A stretch of DNA of 64,000 bases. Source: Mycobacteriaceae bacterium (GTDB lineage: Bacteria > Pseudomonadota > Gammaproteobacteria > Burkholderiales > Burkholderiaceae_D). The notes beneath the pieces are model-generated. The model saw only the letters and a program-made list of their open reading frames with translations, made no database searches and was not told where the DNA came from. Below, piece by piece: positions 40,317-50,653 of the stretch; the first letter of the stretch is position 1; each line of letters begins with the position of its first letter. A program made the position numbers and the translations under genes. Location: positions 27,975 through 91,974 of the forward strand of contig CAJCHO010000064.1 in NCBI GenBank assembly GCA_903970145.1. Direction: 5' to 3'.

Positions 40317-41960
40317 ATGTCAGACCTTGAAATCCCGGCCGAGGAATCGGGCCTGTTGTCACGAGCAAGAACAGTCGCGGGCAGCAGTTTTAATCGCTGG
40401 CTGGTGCCGCCGTGTGCTCTGGCCATTCATTTGTGCATCGGCATGGCGTATGGCTTTTCAGTATTCTGGCTGCCCCTAAGTCGCCTGTTATCGAATACTG
40501 ATGTCGAGGCCTGCAAGGCACAGAGCTTTCTCGATGCGCTCGTTTCAACCTCGTGCAACTGGAGCGTACCGCTAGTCACCCACACCTTCGAAATATTCAT
40601 CGCCATGCTCGGTCTTTCCGCGGCGGTTTTTGGCGGCTGGCTCGAACATGCGGGTCCCCGCAAGGCTGGTTTCATAGCGGCAGCGTGCTGGGGTGGTGGA
40701 CTGGTGCTCGGTGGCATCGGGGTGGCGCTTCATCAGCTCTGGCTGCTCTGGCTTGGATGCGGATTTCTTGGAGGCATCGGGCAGGGTCTGGGCTACATCA
40801 CCCCGGTCTCGACGCTCATCAAATGGTTCCCAGATCGACGCGGCATGGCAACCGGCTTTGCCATCATGGGCTACGGTGGTGGCGCAATGATCGGCGCGCC
40901 GATTGCCGTCGCCTTGATGAAATACTTCTCGGTCGACAATATCCCCGGGGTCTCGATGACGCTCATCGCCATGGGCGTCCTCTACTTTGTGGTCATGTCG
41001 CTCGGTGCGTTCGGATTTCGCGTGACGCCCAGTGGCTGGCTACCTGCCGGATGGACGCCCCCGGCTTCGGCCGGATCCAGATCGATGATCGCCGCACCCG
41101 GGCAGCACGTACACCTGAATCGCGCCTGGCAAACACCGCAATTCTGGCTGGTCTGGGGCGTGTTGTGCCTGAACGTGACAGCCGGAATCGGCGTGATTGC
41201 CATGGCAAGTCCGATGCTCCAGGACGTCTTTGGGGCCCACCTGATCGGTGTAGAGCCCGGTACCGAATTGAGCGCGGCACAAAAGGCGTCGATCGTCGCC
41301 GCTGCAGCGGGCCTGGTCGGGCTGATCAGCCTGTTTAACAGCCTCGGACGAATCTTCTGGGCATCGATCTCCGACAAGATCGGCCGAAAGGTCACCTACG
41401 CAATCTTTTTCGTCCTGGGCGTGCTGCTCTACAGCTCCTTGCCTACTCTCGGGCACCAGGGACTGGCGGGACTATTCGTCGTTGCGGTTTGCCTGATACT
41501 TACCATGTACGGCGGCGGCTTCGCCACGGTGCCGGCCTATCTCGCAGATCTGTTTGGCACGCAGATGGTCGGTGCCATTCACGGGCGCCTGCTCACGGCA
41601 TGGTCGGTCGCCGGGGTGGTCGGGCCCTACCTGATCGCCGCGATGCGCCAGTCCCAGATTGACGCGGGTATCGTGCGCACCCTGGTCTACGATCAGACCC
41701 TCTATGTGCTTGCAGGTCTACTCGCGGTCGGACTTGTGTGCAACCTGCTCGTTACCCCGGTCGATCCAAAGTTCCACATGACCGCCGAGGAACTCGCGCA
41801 CGAGCGCTCGTTGCAACACGAGCGCTCTGGAGGCGGGGACGCCGCGTCGGCAGCCCGCGGCAAGTTTGGCGTGAGAGGTGTGTTGGCGTGGCTGGCGGTC
41901 GGCGTTCCGTTTGGCATTGGCGTCTACATCGCCATGCAGAAGGCAGCGGCGCTCTTCTAG
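40317..41960 (+). CDS. MFS transporter, oxalate/formate antiporter (OFA) family
   Basis: A 547-residue inner-membrane transporter with about twelve membrane segments. The first helix block (AIHLCIGMAYGFSVFWLPLS) and GFLGGIGQGLGYITPVSTLIKWFPDRRG, with its MFS motif, are typical of the OFA family. LFNSLGRIFWASISDKIGRK marks the second-half repeat. The C-terminus has an extra helix after a charged, Ala/Gly-rich segment. Members exchange carboxylates such as oxalate and formate, but many have unknown substrates, and nothing nearby identifies this one. The ATG at 40317 follows GAGGAG. Confidence 0.9.
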   Translation: MSDLEIPAEESGLLSRARTVAGSSFNRWLVPPCALAIHLCIGMAYGFSVFWLPLSRLLSNTDVEACKAQSFLDALVSTSCNWSVPLVTHTFEIFIAMLGLSAAVFGGWLEHAGPRKAGFIAAACWGGGLVLGGIGVALHQLWLLWLGCGFLGGIGQGLGYITPVSTLIKWFPDRRGMATGFAIMGYGGGAMIGAPIAVALMKYFSVDNIPGVSMTLIAMGVLYFVVMSLGAFGFRVTPSGWLPAGWTPPASAGSRSMIAAPGQHVHLNRAWQTPQFWLVWGVLCLNVTAGIGVIAMASPMLQDVFGAHLIGVEPGTELSAAQKASIVAAAAGLVGLISLFNSLGRIFWASISDKIGRKVTYAIFFVLGVLLYSSLPTLGHQGLAGLFVVAVCLILTMYGGGFATVPAYLADLFGTQMVGAIHGRLLTAWSVAGVVGPYLIAAMRQSQIDAGIVRTLVYDQTLYVLAGLLAVGLVCNLLVTPVDPKFHMTAEELAHERSLQHERSGGGDAASAARGKFGVRGVLAWLAVGVPFGIGVYIAMQKAAALF

Positions 41961-41978
41961 CCGGCGCGCAGCGAGCGG

Positions 41979-43721
41979 CTAGGCGGGCGCGCTGTGACTG
42001 ACCCGCCGCCGCTCGATAAATAGCGTGCTTTCGGTGCGCTTTTTGGCTTCGCGCGCGGCCAGCCTTATCGCCTCAACCAGCTGGTGATAGGAAAGGTAGC
42101 GCCCAGGCTCCACCTGGACCGCCCCGATTGCGAGAGTCGGCAGGGCGCAGAAGATCTTCGCACCACGCCGATCGACCCGTTCGTAACCGCCCTGCTCGAC
42201 ATCTTCGGGCTCGAGAAATGCACTCCGACCACTTGAGAACTGTTCGATCACCGTCTCCATGCGCGTGCGCCAATCAGTGCGGCGCATTATCAGGATGAAC
42301 TGGCCACCAGCGTGATGGCCGAAGAAATCGAGGCGCTCATCGCAATAAGCCTCCAGCAATATTGCCGTGTACTTGATCAGGTTGTCGCCACGCCCGTAAC
42401 CGAACACCGCGTTGTAGGCCTTCAGGCGCGCGATATCGGCAAAGCAGGCAACAAAGGACAGTCGCTGGTCGAGCAGCCCCTGGATGGTTTCATTGATCGG
42501 TGTGTCTCCGGGCAAACCCGTAAGTGGATTGGCGTGCCGACCTGCCTGGAACTGAAAACGAGTCAGCTCACGCATGATCTCGCGCGCACTGGACATGCCA
42601 AGGTAATGCCCGGATTCGGTCACCACGATCGGCTCGGCAAATTGCCGGACCGTGCTTTGTGCGAGAAACACGCTCGCGTCCTGCAGCGTCAGGTGCCCGT
42701 CCATGACGAGGTTGGCGCGCTCAATGTGCCGGCTGCCAGGCAGACTGGGATTGGCGGGTCGCGCCGCGCTGGCAGCGCCTGCGCGCACGGAACTGCGTGT
42801 GACAAGCCCGATCACTGCCTGGTCGCGCGCCACCGGCAGGGCTTCGAGATCCTTGTCCTGGGAAAAGCGCTTGGCGAGCTCGTCCAGAGTGCAGTACGGA
42901 TCGACCGCCACAACCGGACGGGCAATCGAGCGCAGCAGTCGGTCGCTTGCCGAGGAGCGCAGTGGGGTTGCATCGCGTCCGGGTTGAACCAGACGTAACA
43001 TGCGCAGCACGGCGACCGGCAATCGGCTGCGCGGTCGATGCTCAGCCGCGGAGATCAGCGGCCCCTGGGCGTAGTCGATGCCCAGGTCGCGAATGACGCT
43101 CAACTCGTCCTCGGTGCGCACCCCGCAAGCCATGATCTGGGTGCCGACCACCTGGGCCAGCTGCCGCACCAGGCGGACGAACTGGAATTTGGTGGCGCTG
43201 GTGTGCACGTCATGGACAAAGCGCTCCGGCAGGCGGATAAGGTTGGGCTGCACCTCGGTCCACTCGAGAATATTGGCGATCCCTTCACCCAGATCGTCGA
43301 TGGCCACGTCAAACCCGAGCGTGCGCGCCTGTTTCAAGCCGGCCGCCAGCGGCTGCCCGATGCGCCGCGCCCGCCCAGCGCCGAGTTCGAGCACGATCTG
43401 GTGCGCCGGCAAGCCCAGCGGCTTGATCAATTGGTCGATGCGCAGGCGTTGCGAGCGCGAGCGGCGCAATTGACGCGCCTCGACATTGAGGAGCAGTTTC
43501 GCGTTGGGACGCAGGGCCGCGAAGGTACGAGCCAGCGCAACCACCGCCTCATCGGCTAGCGGACCTGTGACCAGTGCGCCGTGCGCCTCCGCGGTGCCCG
43601 ATAGACTCCCGTGACGGACCACACCCTGGTATCCGTAGATCGCACCGGTACGCAATGAGACGACGGTCAGAAAGCCGGTTGCGACTTCGGAGTCAGCGCC
43701 AGAATCGACGATATCAGCCAT
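41979..43721 (-). CDS. Degenerate EAL-CBS-GGDEF signalling protein
   Basis: A 580-residue soluble protein in three parts. The N-terminal EAL-like domain has QGV (residues 32-34) where catalytic EAL should be, and the later metal and lysine positions are altered (PNLIRLPERF), although IDDLGEG persists. The middle has two CBS-like units (PVVAVDPYCTLDELAKRF; EPIVVTESGHYLG). The C-terminal GGDEF-like domain has NPLTGLPGDTPI, then GGQF at 472-475. Neither catalytic site looks active, so a c-di-GMP or nucleotide sensor is inferred. The start is uncertain: the ATG at 43721 begins the conserved part, one at 43760 adds 13 residues, and neither has a clear ribosome binding site. Confidence 0.85.
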   Translation of the reverse strand: MADIVDSGADSEVATGFLTVVSLRTGAIYGYQGVVRHGSLSGTAEAHGALVTGPLADEAVVALARTFAALRPNAKLLLNVEARQLRRSRSQRLRIDQLIKPLGLPAHQIVLELGAGRARRIGQPLAAGLKQARTLGFDVAIDDLGEGIANILEWTEVQPNLIRLPERFVHDVHTSATKFQFVRLVRQLAQVVGTQIMACGVRTEDELSVIRDLGIDYAQGPLISAAEHRPRSRLPVAVLRMLRLVQPGRDATPLRSSASDRLLRSIARPVVAVDPYCTLDELAKRFSQDKDLEALPVARDQAVIGLVTRSSVRAGAASAARPANPSLPGSRHIERANLVMDGHLTLQDASVFLAQSTVRQFAEPIVVTESGHYLGMSSAREIMRELTRFQFQAGRHANPLTGLPGDTPINETIQGLLDQRLSFVACFADIARLKAYNAVFGYGRGDNLIKYTAILLEAYCDERLDFFGHHAGGQFILIMRRTDWRTRMETVIEQFSSGRSAFLEPEDVEQGGYERVDRRGAKIFCALPTLAIGAVQVEPGRYLSYHQLVEAIRLAAREAKKRTESTLFIERRRVSHSAPA

Positions 43722-43919
43722 GAAGCGATGACAGCAGGTGGCGCGCTTTCTGGCAAGCAAGGCTGTTGCGAAATAACTGTCAAAGCCGCACCCAGACAGG
43801 CTGTGCGGCTGGTGAACTCGATGCGAGCTCGCGAGATCCGGAATGGATGCTGCGTGTGTACTGCGAGAACCTCGGGACAGTCGCGAGGTAGGCGAGCCCT
43901 GGCCGCTTGGCCGCAGCCC

Positions 43920-45884
43920 CTAGGAGAGGGCCTTGCCGAGGCTCACGAGAAAGGTGCCGGCATCCTCGAATCCGACCACCTGGGCACCGGGTACCGGCTT
44001 GCCAGCAGCGTCAAAGAAGATGATTCCGGGTGGCCCGAAGAGGCTAAAACGCTCGAGCAGTTCCTTGTCTGCGGGAGTGTTATCGGTAACGTCGGCCTCG
44101 AGCAATACGAATTCGCCCATGCGCTCAGCCACGCGCGGATCCGTGAAAGTGAACTTCTCCATCTCTTTGCAGGACACGCACCAGGCTGCCGAAAAGGCCA
44201 AGAGCACCGGCTTTCCAGCCTGGTGCAGGCGCGCATTGAGTTCGTCGGCCGTGCGCACCTTCTCGAACACCGGCGCGCCTTGAGCGAGCACGGCATCCGA
44301 TTCGCGAGCCTGCTTCTGCGCGAGCTGCCCGAGGGGTTGGAGGACGTCCCGCCCTCCTGTGGCCACACCGAGAATCTGTACGCCACCAAGCAGCAGCACG
44401 AACACCCCGACACCCTTCCAGAAGCGCGACCAGCCTGGTGCACCGGCGGGCAAGGGATCAAAGACGTGCAGATAAACCGACAGGATCACGAGCAGGCCGC
44501 CCCAGGCCAGCATCTGGAACCACATGGGAGTCACAGGCTGGACCATCCAGATTGCAACGCCGATGAGCATTACGCCAAAGAATTTCTTGACCGCTTCCAT
44601 CCACTTGCCTGCCCGCGGCAGGAGCACACCTTCGGACGCGCCCACCACGAGCAGCGGAACGCTCATGCCGATCGCCATCGAGAACAGGGCCGTTCCCCCG
44701 ATCACGGTATTGCGTGTCTGGCTGATGAACAGCAGCGCACCTGCGAGGGGTGCCGCAACGCAGGGCCCAACGATCAGGGCCGATAGCGCCCCCATCACGA
44801 ACACCCCGAGAAAGCGGCCGCCGCTGCGCTTGCTGCACATGATATGCAGGCGCGACTGGACAAAGTGTGGCATCTGCAGCTGGTACAGATCAAACATCGA
44901 CAGGGCGAGGACAACCAGGATTGCCGCGAAGGTGAAGAGCACCTCCGGCCGCTGCAGGGCGGCGGCAAGGCCCTCGCCCGCGAGTCCCGCGGCCACGCCA
45001 AGACCGGTGTACACCAGAGCCATGCCGAGCGAATAATCGAGCGCCAGGGCGAAGCCCCGCGCGTCAAGTTTGAGTCGCCCCTTTTCTGCGGGTGCACTCT
45101 CGCGCATGCGGGCATCCCCGGCAATGATCGACGAGAGAATCGGCACCATCGGCAATACACAGGGGGTGAAGGCAAGCAGCAGTCCCCAGCCAGCGAAGAA
45201 CAGCGCAATCATCAATAGGTTGCCGCTATGCAGCACGGTGTCGACGCGGGCCATCTGCGTCGCGGAGGTCGTCTCATCGCTCGTACCTGTCGCTGCCGCG
45301 CGATCGCCGCCCGCAGCAGCAGTGCTGCCGTTACCAAACAGATCCAGCGGGGGTCTGGCAGCTCCGCCGATCTGCACACGAGTCTCCTGGGGCGGATAGC
45401 ACAGCCCGGCGTCCGCGCAACCCTGGGCGGTCGAAACCAGCGTGAACGTTCCGTGCGCCTGGACCGGAATGCGAATGGTCACATCATGGCGATAGTGCTC
45501 TACGTTCTTCTTGAACGTCTCGTCGTACTTGATCTCGCCAGTTGGAAAGACCGGCGTGCCAAGCGTTGCTCCCGATTCCGCTGAAAACCGGAAACGCTCG
45601 CGATACAGGTAGTAGCCGTCGGCGATCTTGTAGTGCACCTCGATCATGTCGGGCGCGACGAGCTTGGCCTGGATGCGAAATGCATCTGCCGGATCAAGGA
45701 ATTCGGTCGCAGCATGCGCAACTCCGGACGCGAGTCCGCTGGCGAGCAACGCCAGCCGCAGTAGTAAGGCAAGCGCCATCGGTAGTGTACGCACGCGCCG
45801 GATCCATGCTGCTGGGATCCAGCGATACTGGTCACGAGCCGAGAAGGTGCTGCCGTTCATATTCATAGATCCAGCTGGTCGCAT
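43920..45884 (-). CDS. dsbD: Thiol:disulfide interchange protein DsbD
   Basis: A protein of up to 654 residues that carries reducing power from cytoplasmic thioredoxin to the periplasm. The periplasmic alpha domain has the cysteine pair CADAGLCYPP. The eight-helix membrane domain has TPCVLPMVPI and GPCVAAPLAGALL. The C-terminal thioredoxin-like domain has AAWCVSCKEME. The signal peptide hydrophobic stretch (ALALLLRLALLASGLASGVAHA) begins near residue 36, so the true start may be the ATG at 45779 rather than 45884; no ribosome binding site settles it. The position downstream of the rplQ end of the ribosomal cluster is shared with Burkholderiales. Confidence 0.95.
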   Translation of the reverse strand: MRPAGSMNMNGSTFSARDQYRWIPAAWIRRVRTLPMALALLLRLALLASGLASGVAHAATEFLDPADAFRIQAKLVAPDMIEVHYKIADGYYLYRERFRFSAESGATLGTPVFPTGEIKYDETFKKNVEHYRHDVTIRIPVQAHGTFTLVSTAQGCADAGLCYPPQETRVQIGGAARPPLDLFGNGSTAAAGGDRAAATGTSDETTSATQMARVDTVLHSGNLLMIALFFAGWGLLLAFTPCVLPMVPILSSIIAGDARMRESAPAEKGRLKLDARGFALALDYSLGMALVYTGLGVAAGLAGEGLAAALQRPEVLFTFAAILVVLALSMFDLYQLQMPHFVQSRLHIMCSKRSGGRFLGVFVMGALSALIVGPCVAAPLAGALLFISQTRNTVIGGTALFSMAIGMSVPLLVVGASEGVLLPRAGKWMEAVKKFFGVMLIGVAIWMVQPVTPMWFQMLAWGGLLVILSVYLHVFDPLPAGAPGWSRFWKGVGVFVLLLGGVQILGVATGGRDVLQPLGQLAQKQARESDAVLAQGAPVFEKVRTADELNARLHQAGKPVLLAFSAAWCVSCKEMEKFTFTDPRVAERMGEFVLLEADVTDNTPADKELLERFSLFGPPGIIFFDAAGKPVPGAQVVGFEDAGTFLVSLGKALS

Positions 45885-45907
45885 GTTCAGAACGATCTTA
45901 ATATTCG

Positions 45908-45941
45908 ACTCGCCGCAGGGCGAGTAGTTCGACTACGTAGT
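45908..45941. repeat. Hairpin and palindrome upstream of dsbD
   Basis: ACTCGCC (45908-45914) and GGCGAGT (45919-45925) form a 7-bp stem around GCAG. The 10-bp palindrome ACTACGTAGT follows at 45932-45941. They lie 24-57 bases upstream of the longest dsbD frame and could be an operator or leader hairpin. Confidence 0.35.
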
Positions 45942-46037
45942 ACCTGCAGCAAGCCGGATCGGGCAGGATCCCCTGCAATACGCCATTCTAGCTACACTTG
46001 ACGGCGCGCGTCGCCGCCGACGTGCCCCCGAATCCTT

Positions 46038-46850
46038 CTACCGTGCCAGGCGTCGCCTCGTAAATACGGTCGCGAAATACAGGCTCACGCACAGGTAGCC
46101 CAGCATGATCAGAATATCCACGACAGGCCTGTTCGGCCAGCTTCCCAGGATGAGCGGTCGGACCAGGTCGACAGCCGCAGTCAGAGGTAGCACATGGGCC
46201 ACCCACTGGAGCCAATGCGGCATTGCAGCAATTGGAAAGAAGACCCCCGAGAGGAAGCTCATCGGGGTAACGATGAGGGTGAAGTAGTAGGTGAAAAAGT
46301 CGTAGTCCTTGGCGAAGGCATTGCACACCAGCGCCATCGCCGAAAAGGTTGCCCCGATGAAAAACAGGATCGGGATCACGCACAGCGAGTGCGGGTCACG
46401 ACTGATTCCAAGGGCCCATATCACGATGAGGATGCACACGCCGGTAAAAGCCGCCTTGCAGGCCGACCAGGCCAGCTCAGCCAGCACGACATCATCGATC
46501 GACAGCGGCGCATTGAGCAACGCGTCCCAGGTGCGCTGAGCGTGCATGCGAGAAAAGGCACCCCAGAGCGATTCGAACTTGGCGGAATTCATCGTACTCA
46601 TGCACACCGAGCCGCTCGCCAGAAAGAGGATGTAGGGAACCCCGTCAACGGTTGGCAGCAGTGAGCCGAGCCCGTAGCCGAAAGCAACCAGCGTGATCAG
46701 CGGATCGGCGACGTTGCCGAGGACCCGCTCGATGAGGAACTTGCGCCAGACCAGAAAATTGCGCCGCCAGATCGGCCAAAAGCGCAGGGACGGCTGCGGC
46801 AGTGCGTACACCGACCTTACGCGCGTCCGAGGTGGGGCGAGTTCAGTCAT
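46038..46850 (-). CDS. ABC-2 type transporter permease, NodJ-like
   Basis: A 270-residue inner-membrane permease with about six membrane segments. [12 protein letters not shown] then [20 protein letters not shown], and the segment around [26 protein letters not shown] (shown in part: [20 protein letters not shown]), are typical of NodJ. It overlaps the ATPase gene by 8 bases. NodIJ-type exporters are widespread outside rhizobia, where their cargo is unknown. Confidence 0.9.
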   Translation of the reverse strand: MTELAPPRTRVRSVYALPQPSLRFWPIWRRNFLVWRKFLIERVLGNVADPLITLVAFGYGLGSLLPTVDGVPYILFLASGSVCMSTMNSAKFESLWGAFSRMHAQRTWDALLNAPLSIDDVVLAELAWSACKAAFTGVCILIVIWALGISRDPHSLCVIPILFFIGATFSAMALVCNAFAKDYDFFTYYFTLIVTPMSFLSGVFFPIAAMPHWLQWVAHVLPLTAAVDLVRPLILGSWPNRPVVDILIMLGYLCVSLYFATVFTRRRLAR

Positions 46851-47766
46851 CGCGCATCTCGCGCCCGGTCAGCCGCAGGAACAGGTCTTCGAGGTTGGCG
46901 GCACGATGCAGGTAACGCACCCGCTCCTCGCGATCCTTCAGACGCGCCAGCACGGGTGCGGCGTCGCGGGTATAGGCAAATACAGTCTCGCCGGATTCCT
47001 CGAAGCGCGTATCGGTCAGGTCTGCGTTGGCGACGCGCCAGCTGTGGGCGTCGTCCCCATAGACCTCCACAACCTCGGGTTCGATGTGCTGTGCGATCAG
47101 TTCACGGGGCTTGCCCTCGGCGATCTTTCTGCCGTTATCGAGCACCGCGATGCGGTCGCACAGGCGTTCAGCCTCATCCATGAAATGGGTGGTCAGGAAG
47201 ATCGTCTTGCCCTGGCCAAGCAGGATCTTCAAACGGTCCCAGATCAGGTGGCGCGCCTGCGGATCAAGTCCCGTGGTGGGCTCGTCGAGGAACAGCAGGT
47301 CGGGATCATTCACCAGAGCACGGGCGAGTGTCAGGCGCCGCTTCATGCCACCTGAGAGCTCGCCAATCTTCGCATTGGCCTTGCCGGTCAGGCTGGCAAA
47401 TTCGAGCAGCTGGGGTAGCCGCTCGGCGATAAGCGCAGCGGGCAGTCCGAAATAGCGGCTGTAGACGACCAGATTCTCCGAGACCGTGAAATCGGGATCC
47501 AGATTGTCGATCTGCGGCACCACTCCGATGCGCACCCGCGCCTGGCGGGCATTGATCGGCACGGCGATGCCGGCGATCTCGATGGTCCCACCGTCCGGAT
47601 CAGCCCGGCCCAGACACAGCTTTAGGGTGGTTGTCTTGCCTGCGCCGTTGGGTCCGAGCAGGCCGAAGCATTCGCCGCGCGACACCTCGAGATCGAGGCG
47701 GTCGACGACCGTATTCTGGCCATAGCGCTTGACCAGTTGGCTGGTGGTGAGGATTGCCTCTGCCAT
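46843..47766 (-). CDS. ABC transporter ATP-binding protein, NodI-like
   Basis: A 307-residue ATPase with Walker [17 protein letters not shown]-loop [12 protein letters not shown], signature [18 protein letters not shown], Walker [13 protein letters not shown] and switch His in [10 protein letters not shown]. The [15 protein letters not shown] block is characteristic of NodI/DRA-type exporters. The ATG at 47766 fits the conserved start. It follows rplQ by 67 bases, separated by a hairpin, and is coupled to the permease. Confidence 0.92.
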   Translation of the reverse strand: MAEAILTTSQLVKRYGQNTVVDRLDLEVSRGECFGLLGPNGAGKTTTLKLCLGRADPDGGTIEIAGIAVPINARQARVRIGVVPQIDNLDPDFTVSENLVVYSRYFGLPAALIAERLPQLLEFASLTGKANAKIGELSGGMKRRLTLARALVNDPDLLFLDEPTTGLDPQARHLIWDRLKILLGQGKTIFLTTHFMDEAERLCDRIAVLDNGRKIAEGKPRELIAQHIEPEVVEVYGDDAHSWRVANADLTDTRFEESGETVFAYTRDAAPVLARLKDREERVRYLHRAANLEDLFLRLTGREMRDD

Positions 47767-47792
47767 ATTTCGTGCAGGCACCCGCAAACTCG

Positions 47793-47815
47793 ACCCGACC
47801 GCGCAGCGGTCGGGT
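47793..47815. terminator. Hairpin between rplQ and the ABC exporter
   Basis: ACCCGACCGC (47793-47802) and GCGGTCGGGT (47806-47815) pair perfectly over a 3-base loop. No T-run follows on the minus strand, so it may be a weak or factor-assisted terminator, or an mRNA 3'-end-stabilising hairpin at the end of the ribosomal operon. Confidence 0.5.
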
Positions 47816-47833
47816 TACAGCAAACCCGAACGC

Positions 47834-48223
47834 CTAGGCGCTCTGATCGGAGACGACGTCGCTGTCGGGACGATCCACCAGTTCGACCAGCGCCATCGGG
47901 GCGTTGTCGCCCTGGCGAAAACCGAACTTCAGGATGCGCAGATAGCCGCCATTGCGGGCCTTGTAGCGCGGTCCGAGTTCATCGAACAGCTTGATCACGA
48001 TGTCGCGATCGCGCAGGCGCGAAAACGCCAGACGCTTGTTGGCAAGGCTAGGATCCTTGCCCATCGTGATCAGCGGTTCAGCGACGCGACGCAATTCCTT
48101 GGCCTTTGGCAGGGTGGTCTTGATCGCTTCGTGCTTGAACAGCGCGTTGGTCATGTTGCGCAGCATCGCGAGACGGTGCGAGCTGGTGCGGTTCAGTTTG
48201 CGTAGGCCGTGACGGTGACGCAT
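47834..48223 (-). CDS. rplQ: 50S ribosomal protein L17
   Basis: 129 residues. The highly conserved [20 protein letters not shown] start and [18 protein letters not shown] segment identify L17, a large-subunit protein near the exit tunnel. It is the last gene of the alpha operon. The C-terminal [13 protein letters not shown] is a short non-conserved tail. Confidence 0.98.
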   Translation of the reverse strand: MRHRHGLRKLNRTSSHRLAMLRNMTNALFKHEAIKTTLPKAKELRRVAEPLITMGKDPSLANKRLAFSRLRDRDIVIKLFDELGPRYKARNGGYLRILKFGFRQGDNAPMALVELVDRPDSDVVSDQSA

Positions 48224-48307
48224 GTTTACTTCCTTTCAGTTCTTTATGCCGACTTCTTCTATCGCCCGGAATTGCATTCCGGGCGCGGTTCGGTCAATGG
48301 TTCGGTT

Positions 48308-49291
48308 TTAGATCTTCTCAAGACCTACAGGAGGCCAGTTCTCAAGCTTCATGCCAAGCGTCAAGCCGCGCGACGCCAGCACTTCCTTGATTTCGTTGAG
48401 CGACTTGCGACCCAGGTTCGGGGTCTTGAGCAGCTCGTTCTCGGTGCGCTGAATCAGGTCACCAATGTAATAGATGTTTTCCGCCTTCAGGCAATTTGCA
48501 GAACGCACCGTCAGTTCCAGATCGTCGACCGGGCGCAGCAGGATCGGATCGACCTGCGGCGAGCGCAAGGGCGCCTCGGCGGTTGCTTCCGTGCCTTCGA
48601 GCGAGGCGAACACCGAGAGCTGATCAACCAGGATGCGCGCCGACTGGCGGATCGCTTCCTCGGGCGAAATCACGCCATTGGTCTCGATATGCATTACCAG
48701 GCGGTCCAGGTCCGTGCGCTGTTCCACACGTGCCGATTCGACGGTGTAGCTGACGCGGCGCACCGGGCTGTAGGACGCGTCGAGGACGATGCGACCGATC
48801 GCCTTGCTGTGATCTTCGGTAAAGCCACGCAGGTTACCCGGAACGTAGCCACGACCCTTTTCGATCTTGATCTGCATGTCGAGCTTGCCGCCGGTCGACA
48901 GATTGGCGATGACGTGGTCGGGATTGATGATCTCGACTTCGTGCGAGGCCTCGATGTCGCTGGCCAGCACGCGACCTTCGCCTTCCTTCTTCAGGGTCAG
49001 CACGATTTCATCGCGATTGTGCAGCTTGAATACCACGCCCTTGAGGTTCAGGAGAATGTCGACGACATCTTCCTGGACGCCATCAATGGTCGAGTATTCG
49101 TGCACGACACCGGAGATAGCTACCTCGGTGGGTGCGAAGCCGTTCATCGAAGACAGCAGGATGCGGCGCAGCGCGTTGCCGAGCGTGTGGCCATAGCCCC
49201 GCTCGAACGGCTCCATCGTAACCTTGGCGAAATGCGGACCGGTCGCCTCGACTTCAATCTGGCGCGGTTTCAGAAACGGATTGCTTGCCAT
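48308..49291 (-). CDS. rpoA: RNA polymerase alpha subunit
   Basis: 327 residues. The N-terminal assembly domain ([37 protein letters not shown]) and the C-terminal domain that contacts UP elements and activators ([34 protein letters not shown]) are intact. It lies between rpsD and rplQ, in the standard alpha operon. Confidence 0.98.
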   Translation of the reverse strand: MASNPFLKPRQIEVEATGPHFAKVTMEPFERGYGHTLGNALRRILLSSMNGFAPTEVAISGVVHEYSTIDGVQEDVVDILLNLKGVVFKLHNRDEIVLTLKKEGEGRVLASDIEASHEVEIINPDHVIANLSTGGKLDMQIKIEKGRGYVPGNLRGFTEDHSKAIGRIVLDASYSPVRRVSYTVESARVEQRTDLDRLVMHIETNGVISPEEAIRQSARILVDQLSVFASLEGTEATAEAPLRSPQVDPILLRPVDDLELTVRSANCLKAENIYYIGDLIQRTENELLKTPNLGRKSLNEIKEVLASRGLTLGMKLENWPPVGLEKI

Positions 49292-49390
49292 TGATTCCCT
49301 CTCACAATACCCTCGGCTCGTTACGCCGATAAGGCTGCTAGGTCGTCACTCTGGGTGCGCCGCGTGCAGACGACCGATGCACGGGCGAAG

Positions 49391-49411
49391 CAGTCGGGCG
49401 ACACCCGACTG
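49391..49411. promoter_or_regulatory. Hairpin in the rpsD-rpoA gap
   Basis: CAGTCGGG (49391-49398) pairs with CCCGACTG (49404-49411) over the 5-base loop CGACA, in the 128-base gap between rpsD and rpoA. It starts 9 bases after the rpsD stop in transcript order. It has no T-run, so a processing, stability or attenuation role is likelier than termination. Confidence 0.5.
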
Positions 49412-49419
49412 GCTGAAAA

Positions 49420-50043
49420 TTAACGCGAGTACAACTCGACGATCAGGCTTTCGTTGACGTCGGCCGCGATCTCGCTGCGGTCAGGCAGGTTCTTGAAGGT
49501 GCCCTCGAACTTCTTGGCATCAACCGAAACCCAGCCGGGCATGCCGCCCTGTTCGGCCAGCGACAGCGCCTCGACGATACGCGCCTGCGTCTTGGACTTC
49601 TCGCGAACGCTGATGACATCGCCCTTGCGGACCTGCATCGAGGGGATGTTGACGGTCGTGCCGTTCACGGAGATCGCCTTGTGGCTCACCAGCTGACGCG
49701 CTTCAGCGCGGGTCGAGCCAAAGCCCATGCGATACACGACATTGTCCAGGCGCGACTCGAGCAGGTGCAACAGGTTCTCACCGGTGTTGCCCTTGGCGCG
49801 ATCGGCCATCTCGAAATAGCGGCGGAACTGACGCTCCAGCACTCCGTACATGCGCTTGACCTTCTGCTTTTCGCGCAGCTGGTTGCCAAAGTCCGAGGTA
49901 CGAACCCCGGAGGTGCGACCGTGCTGGCCTGGCTTGCTATCAAGCTTGCACTTCGAATCGAGCGAGCGGCGCGAGCTCTTCAGAAAGAGATCGGTACCTT
50001 CACGGCGCGACAACTTGCACTTCGGTCCAATATAACGTGCCAC
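49420..50043 (-). CDS. rpsD: 30S ribosomal protein S4
   Basis: 207 residues. The conserved [20 protein letters not shown] start, [15 protein letters not shown] and the S4 RNA-binding fold ([21 protein letters not shown]) are present. S4 is a primary 16S binder and, in other bacteria, the translational repressor of the alpha operon. The N-terminus lacks the zinc cysteines found in some S4 paralogues. Confidence 0.98.
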   Translation of the reverse strand: MARYIGPKCKLSRREGTDLFLKSSRRSLDSKCKLDSKPGQHGRTSGVRTSDFGNQLREKQKVKRMYGVLERQFRRYFEMADRAKGNTGENLLHLLESRLDNVVYRMGFGSTRAEARQLVSHKAISVNGTTVNIPSMQVRKGDVISVREKSKTQARIVEALSLAEQGGMPGWVSVDAKKFEGTFKNLPDRSEIAADVNESLIVELYSR

Positions 50044-50150
50044 GTTTTCTTTCCTTATCTTGTTACGCCCGACGCATCATGCACCGGGCGGTTAGCCTGC
50101 TCTTTCGGGCCCGCGATGCTTTGCGGAGGCAGGCGGTGGGCTTCACTCTT

Positions 50151-50199
50151 GCGGGAAACCAGTTCCCGCCCTTCAATCCGGTCAGCTTGCGCCAACCGG
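50151..50199. promoter_or_regulatory. Two small hairpins in the rpsK-rpsD gap
   Basis: GCGGGAA (50151-50157) with TTCCCGC (50163-50169), and CCGGT (50178-50182) with ACCGG (50195-50199), lie in a 165-base gap that is unusually long for this operon. S4 autoregulation or RNA processing are possible; no structure matching a known S4 target could be established by eye. Confidence 0.35.
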
Positions 50200-50208
50200 G
50201 GTAATGTT

Positions 50209-50616
50209 TTACATGCGCCGACGCTTGGGCGGACGGCAGCCGTTGTGTGGAACCGGGGTCACGTCCGTGATGCTGGTGATCTTGATGCCCAATGCGTTCA
50301 ATGCTCGTACCGACGATTCGCGACCCGGACCTGGTCCCTTGATCTGCACTTCGACGTTCTTGATTCCACATTCGATCGCGGCGCGACCGGCAGTTTCCGC
50401 GGCCACCTGGGCGGCAAACGGAGTCGACTTGCGCGAACCCTTGAAGCCGGCACCGCCCGAACTGGCCCACGACAGGGTATTTCCCTGGCGATCGGTAATG
50501 GTGATGATGGTGTTGTTGAACGACGCGTGGATGTGCGCAATGCCATCCGAGACGTTCTTCTTCACCTTCTTGCGGACGCGCTGCGCGGCCGCATTATTGC
50601 TGGGTGCTTTTGCCAT
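50209..50616 (-). CDS. rpsK: 30S ribosomal protein S11
   Basis: 135 residues. [40 protein letters not shown] and the basic C-terminus [18 protein letters not shown] identify S11 of the 30S platform. It follows rpsM by 37 bases. The Ala/Asn-rich first ten residues are the variable part. Confidence 0.98.
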   Translation of the reverse strand: MAKAPSNNAAAQRVRKKVKKNVSDGIAHIHASFNNTIITITDRQGNTLSWASSGGAGFKGSRKSTPFAAQVAAETAGRAAIECGIKNVEVQIKGPGPGRESSVRALNALGIKITSITDVTPVPHNGCRPPKRRRM

Positions 50617-50653
50617 TGTGTTTCCTTGTTAGCTCTTCACGTGTCGGCGCGCT

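Noticed and set aside
43722..43919. Possible gene between dsbD and the EAL-CBS-GGDEF gene
   Set aside because: No frame with a start signal or protein-like sequence; it is treated as intergenic leader.
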